Shown here piece by piece: positions 25,530 to 34,250 of a stretch of DNA of 64,000 bases. Numbering within the stretch: position 1 is the stretch's first letter; every line of letters begins with the position of its first letter. The position numbers and the translations under genes were made by a program. The notes under the pieces were generated by a model. That model did not search any database, was not told where the DNA came from, and was given only the letters and a program-made list of their open reading frames with translations. Source of the stretch: an uncultured bacterium (GTDB lineage Bacteria; Bacillota; Clostridia; Lachnospirales; Lachnospiraceae); contig CAOKFN010000020.1 in the NCBI GenBank assembly GCA_948467735.1, positions 1-64,000 of the forward strand, given 5' to 3'.

Positions 25530-25922
25530 TTATTCGTAATCAATCCGTTCAATTTTGAAAATCACCGGCCTTGTTCCGTCAGAACAGCAGGTAATCATAG
25601 TATTCTCTTCCTTCATCCACCCTTTCATGATGGAGCCGCCCTGCAGTCCCGCGTAAATATATCGGGAAATCGCATCCCATGCCTCGGAGCAGAAAGGCAT
25701 TTTTGATCCTCCTGCAACGGTATTGGGATCGGCGCATGTTTTAACAAGCGTGTTTAATCCCATATGCCAAAAGTCATCCCTCTCCTCATCACGATAGAAA
25801 ATAAATTCATCGCCCACGTTATAGCAGGGACAGGCTCCTGAAGCCGGATTCGCGCAATATTGAAGCTGCAGCTCCGGATAAAGTTTTTTATCAATAACCG
25901 TTACCTTCACTTTATGTTTCAT
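25530..25922 (-). CDS. TIGR04076-type small protein
   Basis: 130 residues, ATG at 25922 after GGAGG-like sequence. The pattern KVKVTVIDKKLYPELQLQYC, GACPCYNVGDEFIF, and AWDAISRYIYAGLQGGSIMK is what I know from the TIGR04076 family of small clostridial proteins. Seven cysteines include CxC and CC pairs (GACPCYN, ITCCSDG), consistent with metal or redox binding. Function is unknown. It stands alone, 72 nt upstream of the nucleosidase gene. The family name is recalled, not searched. Confidence 0.7.
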   Translation of the reverse strand: MKHKVKVTVIDKKLYPELQLQYCANPASGACPCYNVGDEFIFYRDEERDDFWHMGLNTLVKTCADPNTVAGGSKMPFCSEAWDAISRYIYAGLQGGSIMKGWMKEENTMITCCSDGTRPVIFKIERIDYE

Positions 25923-26039
25923 CTTGTTTCCTCCTTAAAATTTATGGCAGCGTCAGCTTTATATCCAATAGAATACCATAATCACACACATATTTCTATC
26001 AAATTATAAAACCTCCGAAAACATTTGCAGAAACATTTA

Positions 26040-26145
26040 TTTCGCTTTTCCACCCTTCTCGGCATGCCGCCATTGGCGGCAGTGCCGTCTTTGATAGCGC
26101 CAATTATCTGTGAGAAAAACGCTGCCCTTGCGTTTTTTCGTGCCG
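26040..26145. repeat. Dispersed intergenic repeat, copy 1
   Basis: The stretch starting CATGCCGCCATTGGCGGCAG and containing GAAAAACGCTGCCCTTGCGT resembles 52254-52330 (CATGCCTCCTTCGGCGTCAG ... GAAAAACGCTGCTCCTGCGT). Both have a first hairpin around GCC/GGC and a second of the form AACGC-N-GCGTT. Between genes on the same strand, it does not look coding. Confidence 0.6.
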
Positions 26146-26229
26146 CAATACAGCAGTCCGGCCTTGTCTTCTTGGGCCGAAGGCGGAATATGCTGCGGGA
26201 TTTAATAACCATAACAGTGAAATGAAATT

Positions 26230-26281
26230 CAGTCCCGGCCGTGCCTTTCCGCTCTCGCAGACAAGGCACCGACCGGGACTG
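26230..26281. terminator. Strong two-part hairpin, likely terminator
   Basis: CAGTCCCGG (26230-26238) pairs with CCGGGACTG (26273-26281), and inside it GTGCCTT (26241-26247) pairs with AAGGCAC (26263-26269). It sits 56 nt downstream of the lipoprotein gene stop on the minus strand. The run after it is AATTTCATTTC, only a weak U tract. Confidence 0.55.
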
Positions 26282-26336
26282 AACCGAATCCGAACATAAA
26301 TATTTATAATATCACCGAACAAATTATTTTTTGTAA

Positions 26337-28595
26337 CTAACTTTTATTCTGTATTTGATTTTCCTCCGACGCCTGCCCCTTTTCCGACTGCCGGTTCTCA
26401 TTTGGCGTCTGACTCATATCCGGCATCTGGCTCTTATCCGGCATCTGACCTCCTTCCGGCATCTGGCTCATATCCGGCATCCCGCTCATATCCGGCATCC
26501 GGCCCCCTTCCGGCATCTGGCTCATATCCGGCATCCCACTCATATCCGGCATCCCGTTCATATCCGGCATCCGGCCCCCTTCCGGCATCTGGCCTTTTTC
26601 CGTCCATCCTTCCTTCCCGTCCGGAATTGCTTCTCCCCGGCCGTTCTGCCCGTCCCGATTTTCCTGTCCGTTCCAGCTTCCACGGCCTCCCCAGCCGCCC
26701 ATGCCCGATCCGAAACCGCCTCCATAAATCAGATTTTCCAGCGTTACGGTCTGCTCGCTGTCCCCCGCCAGAATCGTATAAGTTCCCCCCTGTACCATCT
26801 CGGGACAGCTGACCACAACGGAATTAAACGCGCTCTCCGCCGTGTAAGAAATCAGCTCTTTCCCCGCATCATCTTTCACTATAATTTCGGCGCCCGCCGG
26901 CTGGCTGGCAGTTGAAATAAGAATGGAACCCTGTGTGGAAGTATCGCCGAAGTTCATCGCCATCCCCGAACTGCCCGCCGCTGCCACAATCCCTCCGGTA
27001 ATCTGTCCAACGCCGTCATAATCCAGCGCTCCGTTGGCGCCGTTCACAGGACCGGAAATATAGACCTCGCCCCCCGTAACCGTCAGGGTACCGTTGGAAT
27101 CCAGTCCGTCCCCGTCCGCATTCACATATATGGTTCCCCCGGAAATCAGCAGAGACGAATCACTGCCGCCTCCAAAATTATCCCTGCCAAACATGCCTCC
27201 AAACCCGCTTTGATCATTTCCTCCCGCCGCATTAATCCCGTCGTCGGAGGCATACAATTTGATATAGCCTCCGGAAATCACCACCTCATTTCCCTCAATA
27301 CCTTCATAACTGGTGGAAATATCAATACTGCCGCCCGCAATCGCCGCAGTCTCGTCCGCATGAACCCCGTCGTCCCCGGAAGCAATCTGATACACGCCGC
27401 CGTTTACGGTAATGCTTTCATTGGAATGCAGCGCGTCGTCTTGGGAATCTATATTAAAATTGCCATTGTTTATCACGATTGCTCCCGCCGCCTTAATACC
27501 CTTGGTGCTCACAATCTCTCCGTTTTCATCCTTTGCCGCAGTTTTGCTGCCGCTGCCTCCCCCTGCTGCAATCACAAAATTTCCTCCGTCTATCTGCAAT
27601 GTCTTACCGGCGCTGATGCCGTCCCCCTCCGCAGTGACGGTAAAGCTGCCGTCCGCAATATAAATATAGCCTTTTTCCTCATTGGTATCATGTTGAGAGC
27701 GAATGCCGTCTTTCCCCGCAATAATAGAAACGGACCCTCCCCCAATGCGGACGCTGTCCTTCCCCGTCATCCCATGCCCCGACGCCGTTATGGCCAGACT
27801 GCCGCCCGTCATCTTCAAATCATCCTTGGACACAATCCCATGCCCCGACGCCGCCGTAACCTCCAAACTTCCCGACCCGTTTATGGTCAAATCGGATTTT
27901 GCGAATATCACTCCGTCGATATTATTCTCATCCAGCGCAGTATAGCTTCCTCCATTTTCCAGAACGTTCGCCGACCCCGCCGCCAGCGTGAGAAATACCT
28001 TATCCGCCGATTTCACATAGACAGCCGCATTGGAGCTGTTGAAAATATTCACATTGTCGAACACCAGCTGAACCTTGTCTTTATCGCCAGCCGCTATCAC
28101 CACCATGCCTTCCTGCAGCGTACCTGACAAAAGATAGGTTCCCTCCTCCACAATGGTAATCGTACCGCCCGAAATCTGCACTGCCTTGGAGCTGCACTGG
28201 GCAGAGCTGCCCGATAACACAATTTTCACGCTCTCCGCCTCAGTATAATCTCCGCGCAGATCTCGGTCCGTAAACAAATCTTCTGTGGATATGATATCCA
28301 CTGCCGCCGCGTTGGCCGCCATAACAGAATCCTGCCTGCCATAAACGGTTCCGCCTTCATTTCCTGTCGCACCGTTTCCGCCGTCCTCATTCCCCGCGCC
28401 GCTGCCACTGTTTCCATTCCCCGCCGCGTCTTCTCCTGCCGCCCCGCTGCCGTCGGAAATAAAACCTCCGTTATCATTCACCGCTTCCGAATAATCTCCG
28501 CAGGCAGTCAAAGACATTGCCGCCAAACCTGTCATAACCGCCATGGAGCATAATCTGTGTGCCAGCCGATAACTCAATCTTCTTCTCATCTTCAT
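26337..28595 (-). CDS. Carbohydrate-binding-domain (DUF4353-like) lipoprotein
   Basis: 752 residues, ATG at 28595 after AGGAGGG. A signal peptide with lipobox (GLAAMSLTAC) predicts export and lipid anchoring. The region from ~95 to ~600 is a repeat-rich beta structure: many short segments of the type GGSLAITASGHGMTGKDSVR and GGVYQIASGDDGVHADET, the right-handed helical pattern of the DUF4353/carbohydrate-binding family that accompanies VTC and CotH proteins. The C-terminal ~140 residues are an imperfect six-residue repeat (MPDMSG, MPDMSQ, MPEGGR) likely disordered in the wall. It follows the DUF4956 and VTC genes in the same direction; a wall-side binding partner for their product is inferred. 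Confidence 0.8.
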   Translation of the reverse strand: MKMRRRLSYRLAHRLCSMAVMTGLAAMSLTACGDYSEAVNDNGGFISDGSGAAGEDAAGNGNSGSGAGNEDGGNGATGNEGGTVYGRQDSVMAANAAAVDIISTEDLFTDRDLRGDYTEAESVKIVLSGSSAQCSSKAVQISGGTITIVEEGTYLLSGTLQEGMVVIAAGDKDKVQLVFDNVNIFNSSNAAVYVKSADKVFLTLAAGSANVLENGGSYTALDENNIDGVIFAKSDLTINGSGSLEVTAASGHGIVSKDDLKMTGGSLAITASGHGMTGKDSVRIGGGSVSIIAGKDGIRSQHDTNEEKGYIYIADGSFTVTAEGDGISAGKTLQIDGGNFVIAAGGGSGSKTAAKDENGEIVSTKGIKAAGAIVINNGNFNIDSQDDALHSNESITVNGGVYQIASGDDGVHADETAAIAGGSIDISTSYEGIEGNEVVISGGYIKLYASDDGINAAGGNDQSGFGGMFGRDNFGGGSDSSLLISGGTIYVNADGDGLDSNGTLTVTGGEVYISGPVNGANGALDYDGVGQITGGIVAAAGSSGMAMNFGDTSTQGSILISTASQPAGAEIIVKDDAGKELISYTAESAFNSVVVSCPEMVQGGTYTILAGDSEQTVTLENLIYGGGFGSGMGGWGGRGSWNGQENRDGQNGRGEAIPDGKEGWTEKGQMPEGGRMPDMNGMPDMSGMPDMSQMPEGGRMPDMSGMPDMSQMPEGGQMPDKSQMPDMSQTPNENRQSEKGQASEENQIQNKS
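26400..26595 (-). repeat. 18-bp coding repeat in the lipoprotein tail
   Basis: Imperfect 18-bp units (for example CCGGCATCTGGCTCATAT) encode about ten hexapeptides MPDMSG/MPDMSQ/MPEGGR. The array keeps frame and varies mainly at the last residue. Unit length equals that of the HSMEEG-type repeats in other genes here, but the sequence is different. Confidence 0.8.
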
Positions 28596-28702
28596 TTAAC
28601 CCTCCTGCCCGCCTTATGCGGAAATTTACTTGAATCCACAATCTGCCTGCAGCATTCCCGCCGCTTTTGATGTTCACTCCCTCCATGCCGCCAAAAAGGC
28701 AC

Positions 28703-29398
28703 TTATAATTCGCAGACCGCCGTTTCCTGATGAGAAACGGAAATCTCCAGATTGCCGTTGCGGCACCGCAGCTTATCTATCAGCTCCTTTTCCGACTCCT
28801 GATGATTGAGTATCAAATGATAAGTCAGTTTAAAGAGACTGCCCATATTGGTGGTTTTTACCTGCACCAATTCATGCGACACTGTATATTCGTCAAATAT
28901 CTCGTCAAACACGCCCGTGTAATCCAAGTCTTCCGGAATGGTAATATGCAGCACCTTGTACTTCTCCTCATTCTTTTTTGCGCCGAAGTCAAATTTACTA
29001 TAAAGAAGCATGACCCCGCCCAAAATCACCGCAAACAGCACCGCGTATGCCAGATATCCCATACCTGCGATAAGCCCGGTACACATGGCAAGAAAAAGCG
29101 CTCCGATTTCTTTCGCCGTGCCCGGCGCGGAACGAAAACGAACCAAGCTGAACGCCCCCGCCACCGCGACTCCCGTTCCGATATTGCCGTTTACCATCAT
29201 GATAACCACACATACCACCGCGGGCAGAGTGGCCAGCGTCACCAGAAAACCTTTCGTATAACGGTTTTTATAAGTATAAATACCCGCCAGCAGCAGACCA
29301 ACCGCCAGCGATACCGCCAGACATAGCAGAAAGTCCCAGACAGAAATGACGGATGTAAGCTGTGAATCAAATATTCCTCCAAAAATTGTGTTAAGCAT
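28703..29398 (-). CDS. DUF4956 membrane protein
   Basis: About 231 residues; the ATG at 29398 overlaps the VTC gene stop by 8 nt (ATGCTTAA). Three to four hydrophobic segments occupy residues 1-150 (WDFLLCLAVSLAVGLLLAGI, VTLATLPAVVCVVIMMVNG, TGLIAGMGYLAYAVLFAVIL), with the family hallmark GAFSLVRFRSAPGTAKEIGA between them. A cytoplasmic C-terminal domain follows. DUF4956 proteins are nearly always encoded next to VTC-domain polyphosphate polymerase-like proteins and are thought to act with them in the membrane, as the yeast VTC complex does. Direct function is not known. Confidence 0.88.
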   Translation of the reverse strand: MLNTIFGGIFDSQLTSVISVWDFLLCLAVSLAVGLLLAGIYTYKNRYTKGFLVTLATLPAVVCVVIMMVNGNIGTGVAVAGAFSLVRFRSAPGTAKEIGALFLAMCTGLIAGMGYLAYAVLFAVILGGVMLLYSKFDFGAKKNEEKYKVLHITIPEDLDYTGVFDEIFDEYTVSHELVQVKTTNMGSLFKLTYHLILNHQESEKELIDKLRCRNGNLEISVSHQETAVCEL

Positions 29399-30137
29399 AA
29401 ATGTATTCTCCCCCCATTGTTTTTTTATCATATTCCCTTGCCATCATCATCTGATAGGCGTTTCCATACTTGGAAAAAGTGGTTCTCCTGATTTTCTCTT
29501 CGGACAATACCCTGACCATCCAAAGGGGAATATTGCCCGGAGTCTTGATCTCCATCAACGACTGTCCCGGCCCTAGAATCGCTTCCCCATACGCGCCCTT
29601 TGCCAGAGACAAATCCGTTTCCCGCCATAAAATATTTTCGTCAAAAGTAACCCGAAATTCGCTTGGCTCCTTTGTATAATACGCCTCTCTCTCATAGGAA
29701 AGGAATACCTTGGGCGCCAATGTCTCATAAAACTGCAGGAAATAATCTATCTCCTCCGTAATCTGTGTCTTCGCGAGGATCCGCTCCCTGCCGGCCAGAT
29801 ATTCCAAAGCCTGCTTCTGTGCGGCGCCGAAACGGCGCTTGTACACCACGGAATCATATTTTTTCTTCAGTTCCACAAATACCTCGTCCTCCGGCCCTGC
29901 CAATTGATAGCTCCTGACACGCAGCTTTTCCTTGTACACAGGCTTCTCCAGCGAAGCCCTGATAAGCCGGTAACTATCCGTGTCATAATAAATATTTCGT
30001 ATCACGCTGTGTCCGTATTGATCCAGAATCATATATGGCTCCATGGCCGCCATAATTTTTTCCCTCTGTCTTCTGGTGAGAAGATATTTTATCTCATATC
30101 GTTGAAAAATCATCTGCGTACCTGCTTTTCTGCCCAT
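29391..30137 (-). CDS. VTC-domain polyphosphate polymerase-like protein
   Basis: About 248 residues from the ATG at 30137, which has AGGAGG 7 nt upstream. The tunnel-lining basic and acidic residues of VTC domains are visible in order: FQRYEIKYLL, KEKLRVRSY, VFVELKKKYDSVVYKRRF, VFLSYEREAYY, FRVTFDENI and LMEIKTPGNIPLW. Yeast Vtc4 uses this fold to polymerise ATP gamma-phosphate into polyphosphate. The bacterial short forms with DUF4956 partners are uncharacterised; they could make or bind polyphosphate or another phosphate polymer. First gene of a three-gene operon, divergent from a two-component system. Confidence 0.88.
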   Translation of the reverse strand: MGRKAGTQMIFQRYEIKYLLTRRQREKIMAAMEPYMILDQYGHSVIRNIYYDTDSYRLIRASLEKPVYKEKLRVRSYQLAGPEDEVFVELKKKYDSVVYKRRFGAAQKQALEYLAGRERILAKTQITEEIDYFLQFYETLAPKVFLSYEREAYYTKEPSEFRVTFDENILWRETDLSLAKGAYGEAILGPGQSLMEIKTPGNIPLWMVRVLSEEKIRRTTFSKYGNAYQMMMAREYDKKTMGGEYIYA

Positions 30138-30285
30138 CAGTCCGCCTCCTTTGTCCGAATCGCCCGGAATGTCTAACGCCCTTCCGTCCGCTCCGCATTT
30201 CTTTGATGAATCCATCTTAACAGTCCAACCTTAATGCTGCCTAAATGAATTGTGAAGCTTTTGTGTTTTTCTTTTAGAAAAATTA

Positions 30286-30294
30286 TGGTACAAT
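30286..30294 (+). promoter_or_regulatory. Extended -10 promoter for the two-component operon
   Basis: TGG-TACAAT (30286-30294) fits an extended -10 element 54 nt upstream of the response regulator start. No good -35 is seen, which is tolerated by this class. Confidence 0.45.
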
Positions 30295-30347
30295 GTTGAC
30301 ACAGTCCCATGCGCTGCTGCGCAGGGACGAAAATAGGAGGTGCTTTT

Positions 30348-31025
30348 ATGCGTTTATTAGTCGCGGATGACGACAAAGATATTGCCAGAGCTTTAACCGC
30401 CCTCTTTGAACATAACCATTACAGCGTGGACACGGTATCCGACGGAACCGACGCCTGCACCTATGCGCTGGAAGGGAATTATGACGGCATCGTGCTGGAC
30501 ATTATGATGCCGGGCATGGACGGGCTGGAGGTTCTTCAATGCCTGCGGACAAAAGGCGTCAAGACCCCCATACTGCTTTTGACCGCCAAAGGGGATATTG
30601 AAGACAGGGTAAGCGGGCTGGACGCAGGGGCGGACGATTATCTGCCAAAGCCTTTTGCCGCCAGCGAGCTTCTGGCAAGAGTCCGGGCCATGCTGCGCAG
30701 AAAAGAGAATTACAGGACGGACATATTAGAATTTGAAGGCATGACCTTGGATTTATCCACCTTTGAGGTGAGCTTCCAAGGCAGTTCCTTTCGGCTGGTC
30801 AGCAGAGAATTCCAAATGCTGCAGCTCTTGATGCAGTCCCCCGGCGCCGTCGTCTCCACGGAACAGTTTATGGAGCGCATCTGGGGCTGGGATTCCGATG
30901 TGGAGGTCAGCATTGTATGGGTCTATATCTCCAATCTGAGGAAGAAAATTGACAAGCTTGGCGCGCCCGCAGGCATCAAAGCCATACGGGGCGTGGGATA
31001 CTGCATGGAGAAAAAGCCGATATAA
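30348..31025 (+). CDS. OmpR-family response regulator
   Basis: 225 residues, ATG at 30348 after AGGAGG. Receiver domain: LLVADDDKDIARAL (acidic pair), GIVLDIMMPGMDGLEVL (phospho-acceptor Asp near residue 51), LLLTAKG (Thr) and DYLPKPFA (Lys). The winged-helix output domain follows (SREFQMLQLLMQSPGAVVST, VWVYISNLRKKIDKLGAPAG). The kinase gene follows 41 nt later. The divergent VTC/DUF4956/lipoprotein operon starts 210 nt away and is the obvious candidate target. Confidence 0.95.
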   Translation: MRLLVADDDKDIARALTALFEHNHYSVDTVSDGTDACTYALEGNYDGIVLDIMMPGMDGLEVLQCLRTKGVKTPILLLTAKGDIEDRVSGLDAGADDYLPKPFAASELLARVRAMLRRKENYRTDILEFEGMTLDLSTFEVSFQGSSFRLVSREFQMLQLLMQSPGAVVSTEQFMERIWGWDSDVEVSIVWVYISNLRKKIDKLGAPAGIKAIRGVGYCMEKKPI

Positions 31026-31066
31026 CTGTAGATCCGTCCCGCGATTATTTCTTTAGAGAGGAAACC

Positions 31067-32398
31067 TTGTCCATGATACCAAAACTCCGCAGAAAGTTTA
31101 TTTCCATTACCGCCGCTGCTCTCTTTGCCATGATACTTTTAGTCATTGCCGCCATCAATTGTATTTTTATCATCCAAGACAATAAAATGCTGGATTCCCG
31201 CCTCGACCGGATCATGAACGAACGCGCATTTGACGATAAGCCAAGGGAAGACGTTGATTTCCACCGAAAAGATTTTGCGAATCCAAATGCCGACCTGCCG
31301 GAAAACCGAAAAGAAAATCTTACCCCCGCGCCCGGCGGCCAGAAAGAGTTTTTCCACCCTTTTGACATGAAGCTGATGATCCGGTTCGACGGCTGCTTAA
31401 TCTATCTGAATCCGGACGGCACATTCAAGGAATTACGGCAGGACGCCGCCGAGCATTACTCTCAGGCAGAGCTGAAGGAAATCGCGGAGGACATTTATAA
31501 CGGCGGAAAAGAAAGCGGCTGGCGCCAATACTTTAAATTCCGCATGGAAACCGCGACGGCCCCTGACGGCGCGGAAGAAATCCGAATCGGACTGATCAAC
31601 GCCTCCTCCGATTTATATTCCGTCTTTACCGTGCTGTTGATTTCCATCGTCATCGGCGCGGTTAGTTTCCTGCTGGTGCTGCTGATTATTATTTTCGCCT
31701 CCGGCAGAGCGGTAAAGCCCATTGCGGAAAGCTATTCCCGTCAAAAGCAGTTTGTCACGGACGCAGGTCATGAGCTAAAGACCCCCCTGACCGTCATTTC
31801 GGCCAACAACGAGCTGGCCCGAATAATATATGGCGGCTGCGAATGGTTTGACGGCATTGACGCTCAAGTGGCAAAAATGAACAGCCTGATACACAGCCTG
31901 ATTACTCTGGCCAGAATGGATGAGGAACAGGCTCCTGTTTTCACCTCCTTCAATCTCAGCGACGCCGTATATGACACCGCCAAATCCTTTGAGCAGTTAA
32001 TTCATGGGGGACAAAAGTTAATTACCTTTGATATCGCTGACGATATTTACTATCTGGGAGATGAGTCTAAACTGCGTCAAGTGGTATCCATTCTGATGGA
32101 CAATGCCGCGAAATACTGTGATAAAAACGGGAAAATTTCAGTGAAGCTTACCATGGATAAGCAGATTCGCCTGCAGGTGATCAATGATTATGCCCAAGCC
32201 ACAGCCTGCGACTTGAGCCGGGTTTTTGAACGCTTCTACCGGGCCGATAAGGCGAGGACCCCCGACGGAAGTTATGGTCTGGGACTCCCCATCGCCAAGT
32301 CCATCGTGGAGCTGCACAAGGGGGAAATACACGCCAAAGCTCTGGAACATGACAGGCTTCTGTTTGAAGTGCTCCTTGGCCGCGGCGGCAGGAAATAA
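31067..32398 (+). CDS. Sensor histidine kinase
   Basis: 443 residues. A TTG at 31067 has GAGAGG 5 nt upstream, and an ATG at 31073 is the alternative, two residues shorter. Two membrane helices (residues ~15-35 and ~185-210) flank a ~150-residue extracytoplasmic sensor with no recognisable domain. The dimerisation domain has FVTDAGHELKTPLTVISANN with phospho-acceptor His. The ATPase part shows N-box DNAAKYCDKNG, and GLGLPIAKSIVELHKGE. It pairs with the response regulator encoded just upstream. The sensor part is acidic and Lys-rich, with a proline segment near the first helix. Confidence 0.93.
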   Translation: MSMIPKLRRKFISITAAALFAMILLVIAAINCIFIIQDNKMLDSRLDRIMNERAFDDKPREDVDFHRKDFANPNADLPENRKENLTPAPGGQKEFFHPFDMKLMIRFDGCLIYLNPDGTFKELRQDAAEHYSQAELKEIAEDIYNGGKESGWRQYFKFRMETATAPDGAEEIRIGLINASSDLYSVFTVLLISIVIGAVSFLLVLLIIIFASGRAVKPIAESYSRQKQFVTDAGHELKTPLTVISANNELARIIYGGCEWFDGIDAQVAKMNSLIHSLITLARMDEEQAPVFTSFNLSDAVYDTAKSFEQLIHGGQKLITFDIADDIYYLGDESKLRQVVSILMDNAAKYCDKNGKISVKLTMDKQIRLQVINDYAQATACDLSRVFERFYRADKARTPDGSYGLGLPIAKSIVELHKGEIHAKALEHDRLLFEVLLGRGGRK

Positions 32399-32444
32399 AA
32401 GCTTTCTACCGCAGCATAAACGTCGGCGCTCGTCCTGTAAAGGA

Positions 32445-32519
32445 ATCGCCGGATTTATCCCACAAAGAAAATCGCCGAATTTATTCCACAGAGAAAATCG
32501 CCGGATTTTATCTTTACCA
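32445..32519. repeat. 26-bp tandem repeat after the kinase gene
   Basis: About 2.8 units of ATCGCCGGATTTATCCCACA with a trailing AAGAAA start at 32445, 32471 and 32497, diverging slightly. It lies downstream of the kinase stop in a 177-nt gap with no gene. Confidence 0.6.
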
Positions 32520-32575
32520 TGGAATTGATTTGTGATAATATAAAGTCCATAATGGCATCCCGCATCCTCTTCTCC

Positions 32576-33046
32576 TTATTTGGATATGCCGGGCATTACG
32601 TACAATGTATCGCATTCCATTTCCTGATAGCTTATCTTCTGAAAGTGTACCAATTCTTTAAACTTATCATAATCGTCAGAGAAATTATCGTCCTGCGGAT
32701 CAAAAACAGACCAATCCATCGAATTGGTATCGGGAATCGTAAGCTCTGACCGGGCGCAGCCCTGTACTCTCCAAATAAATTCGGAATCGATGAAAGTTTG
32801 TAAAATGAATGACAATTCATATTGGATATGGATTTCATTCCCTGATACACAATAATCATCAACAAAATTTTCGTCCACATCTAATATCTCACATTTTGTT
32901 GTTTTGTTAAGAAACTCCTGTTTGTCATCCAGATAATTTATATCTTTCAGCATCTTGGGCAGCTCCGAAATTTCTTCTATTTTTTCGCTGACGCATTCTA
33001 AAAGATATTCCTCAAGTACATCATTCAATAAATAATCCAAATCCAT
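32576..33046 (-). CDS. Small acidic protein, unknown
   Basis: About 156 residues; the ATG at 33046 has GGAGG about 7 nt upstream. The protein is strongly acidic and AT-rich relative to neighbours (DLDYLLNDVLEEYLLECVSE), with a beta-rich centre (NEIHIQYELSFILQTFIDSE) and no membrane segment. The shape recalls orphan immunity-type or cytosolic antitoxin-like proteins, but no family is recognised. Different base composition and isolation between a two-component system and an ABC transporter hint at horizontal arrival. Confidence 0.6.
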   Translation of the reverse strand: MDLDYLLNDVLEEYLLECVSEKIEEISELPKMLKDINYLDDKQEFLNKTTKCEILDVDENFVDDYCVSGNEIHIQYELSFILQTFIDSEFIWRVQGCARSELTIPDTNSMDWSVFDPQDDNFSDDYDKFKELVHFQKISYQEMECDTLYVMPGISK

Positions 33047-33313
33047 CATGATTCCTCCCATATATTCCCGTCTGTCGGCGCAGGCTACTCCCAGACTGCT
33101 CGTAAACGCTTCGCTTTTTGCTCGTATGGCCGCTTGAAAAGTAACGGCTCAATTCTTTTCTGCATCAGCCTGCATCATTAGTTTACCACAACTGTACGCT
33201 CAATTCCAGTAAATGTTTTAACTTTTTATGTGATAACAGCTCTGCTGCCGCAGGAAATCGGCGGTTTTGATTGTTATTTCAAAACCGCCGATAAGCTGAG
33301 GGCAAACCGCCCG

Positions 33314-34099
33314 TCACATCAAATCTTTCCTCCCATATACCCCGTATGCCGCCCAAAACGCCGCCCCCAGCGCCAATATCCCGATTCCGATCTCACTCGT
33401 CCATTCCCCGCCGCCTGCAAAAATATCCGCCCCATTGCTGTAATAAAACGGGGTGATATATTTTGCCTTTTCCAATGCGGGAACCACTCTGCACATAATA
33501 TCCATCATATAAAACAATATCACAATGCCCACCGCCGCTCCTATGGGCCGTTTCCTGCACAGCACGGAGAGGAGAAAACAGATTGTCCCAATTTCCAGAC
33601 ACATGACAAAAGCCCCGAGGTGATATGTCATAAAACTTCCCATCTTTGGCATGCTTCCCATCCACGCAAAGCCCGGCAGTATCAGACAGACGCATATCCC
33701 GTGAAACGCCGCCAGCAGTCCCGCCATGGCGCCGTATTTTTCCCCTATAATCCTGCCCCTGCTCAAAGGCATTGCATTCAGGAATTCATAGGTTTTCCCC
33801 TCCTCCTCCTTCGCCGACAGCCCCGCCCCTAAGATTGCCGCGTACATGGCGCTGCCCAGAGAAAGCAGAAGCGATATTTCAACGGCATAATATCCCTCAA
33901 GGGTCCCTATGCTTACTCTATCCATTCCCAGCGCCTCGGAAAAAGCTCCCATCTCGGCAAAATAATCGGACATTTCACCCACGGAATCTCCCAGACTGTC
34001 ATATAACAGAAGACATCCCAGACACAATCCCCCCACGCAAAACGCCCAGACCAGCATTGTCTTAACATTCATCCTGAATTCCTGCCTTAATAATCTCAT
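33314..34099 (-). CDS. ABC-2 type exporter permease
   Basis: 261 residues with six membrane segments (MLVWAFCVGGLCLGCLLLYD, ISLLLSLGSAMYAAILGAGL, AMAGLLAAFHGICVCLILPG, AFVMCLEIGTICFLLSVLC, AVGIVILFYMMDIMCRVV, IGIGILALGAAFWAAYGVYG). The cytoplasmic loop KEEEGKTYEFLNAMPLSRGRI is typical of ABC-2 permeases (EFLxxxPxSR). It pairs with the ATPase encoded 151 nt upstream on the same strand, forming an exporter of unknown substrate controlled by the LytTR gene at the head of the operon. Confidence 0.88.
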   Translation of the reverse strand: MRLLRQEFRMNVKTMLVWAFCVGGLCLGCLLLYDSLGDSVGEMSDYFAEMGAFSEALGMDRVSIGTLEGYYAVEISLLLSLGSAMYAAILGAGLSAKEEEGKTYEFLNAMPLSRGRIIGEKYGAMAGLLAAFHGICVCLILPGFAWMGSMPKMGSFMTYHLGAFVMCLEIGTICFLLSVLCRKRPIGAAVGIVILFYMMDIMCRVVPALEKAKYITPFYYSNGADIFAGGGEWTSEIGIGILALGAAFWAAYGVYGRKDLM

Positions 34100-34250
34100 T
34101 CCATCCCTCCTATTCTAAATTACCGCCTGCGGTAATTTGTGCCAGCTCTGCCGTCTGCTCCAGCTATAGCAGCTTGTACCAGCTATGGCAGTTTGTTCGC
34201 CCATGGAAAACAAACCGCGGCTGCATCCGCCCAAAATTTTTAATCCTGCC

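Noticed and set aside
25982..26322. Minus-strand frames of 95 and 72 residues
   Set aside because: They are made of hairpins and the dispersed intergenic repeat. No start with a ribosome site.
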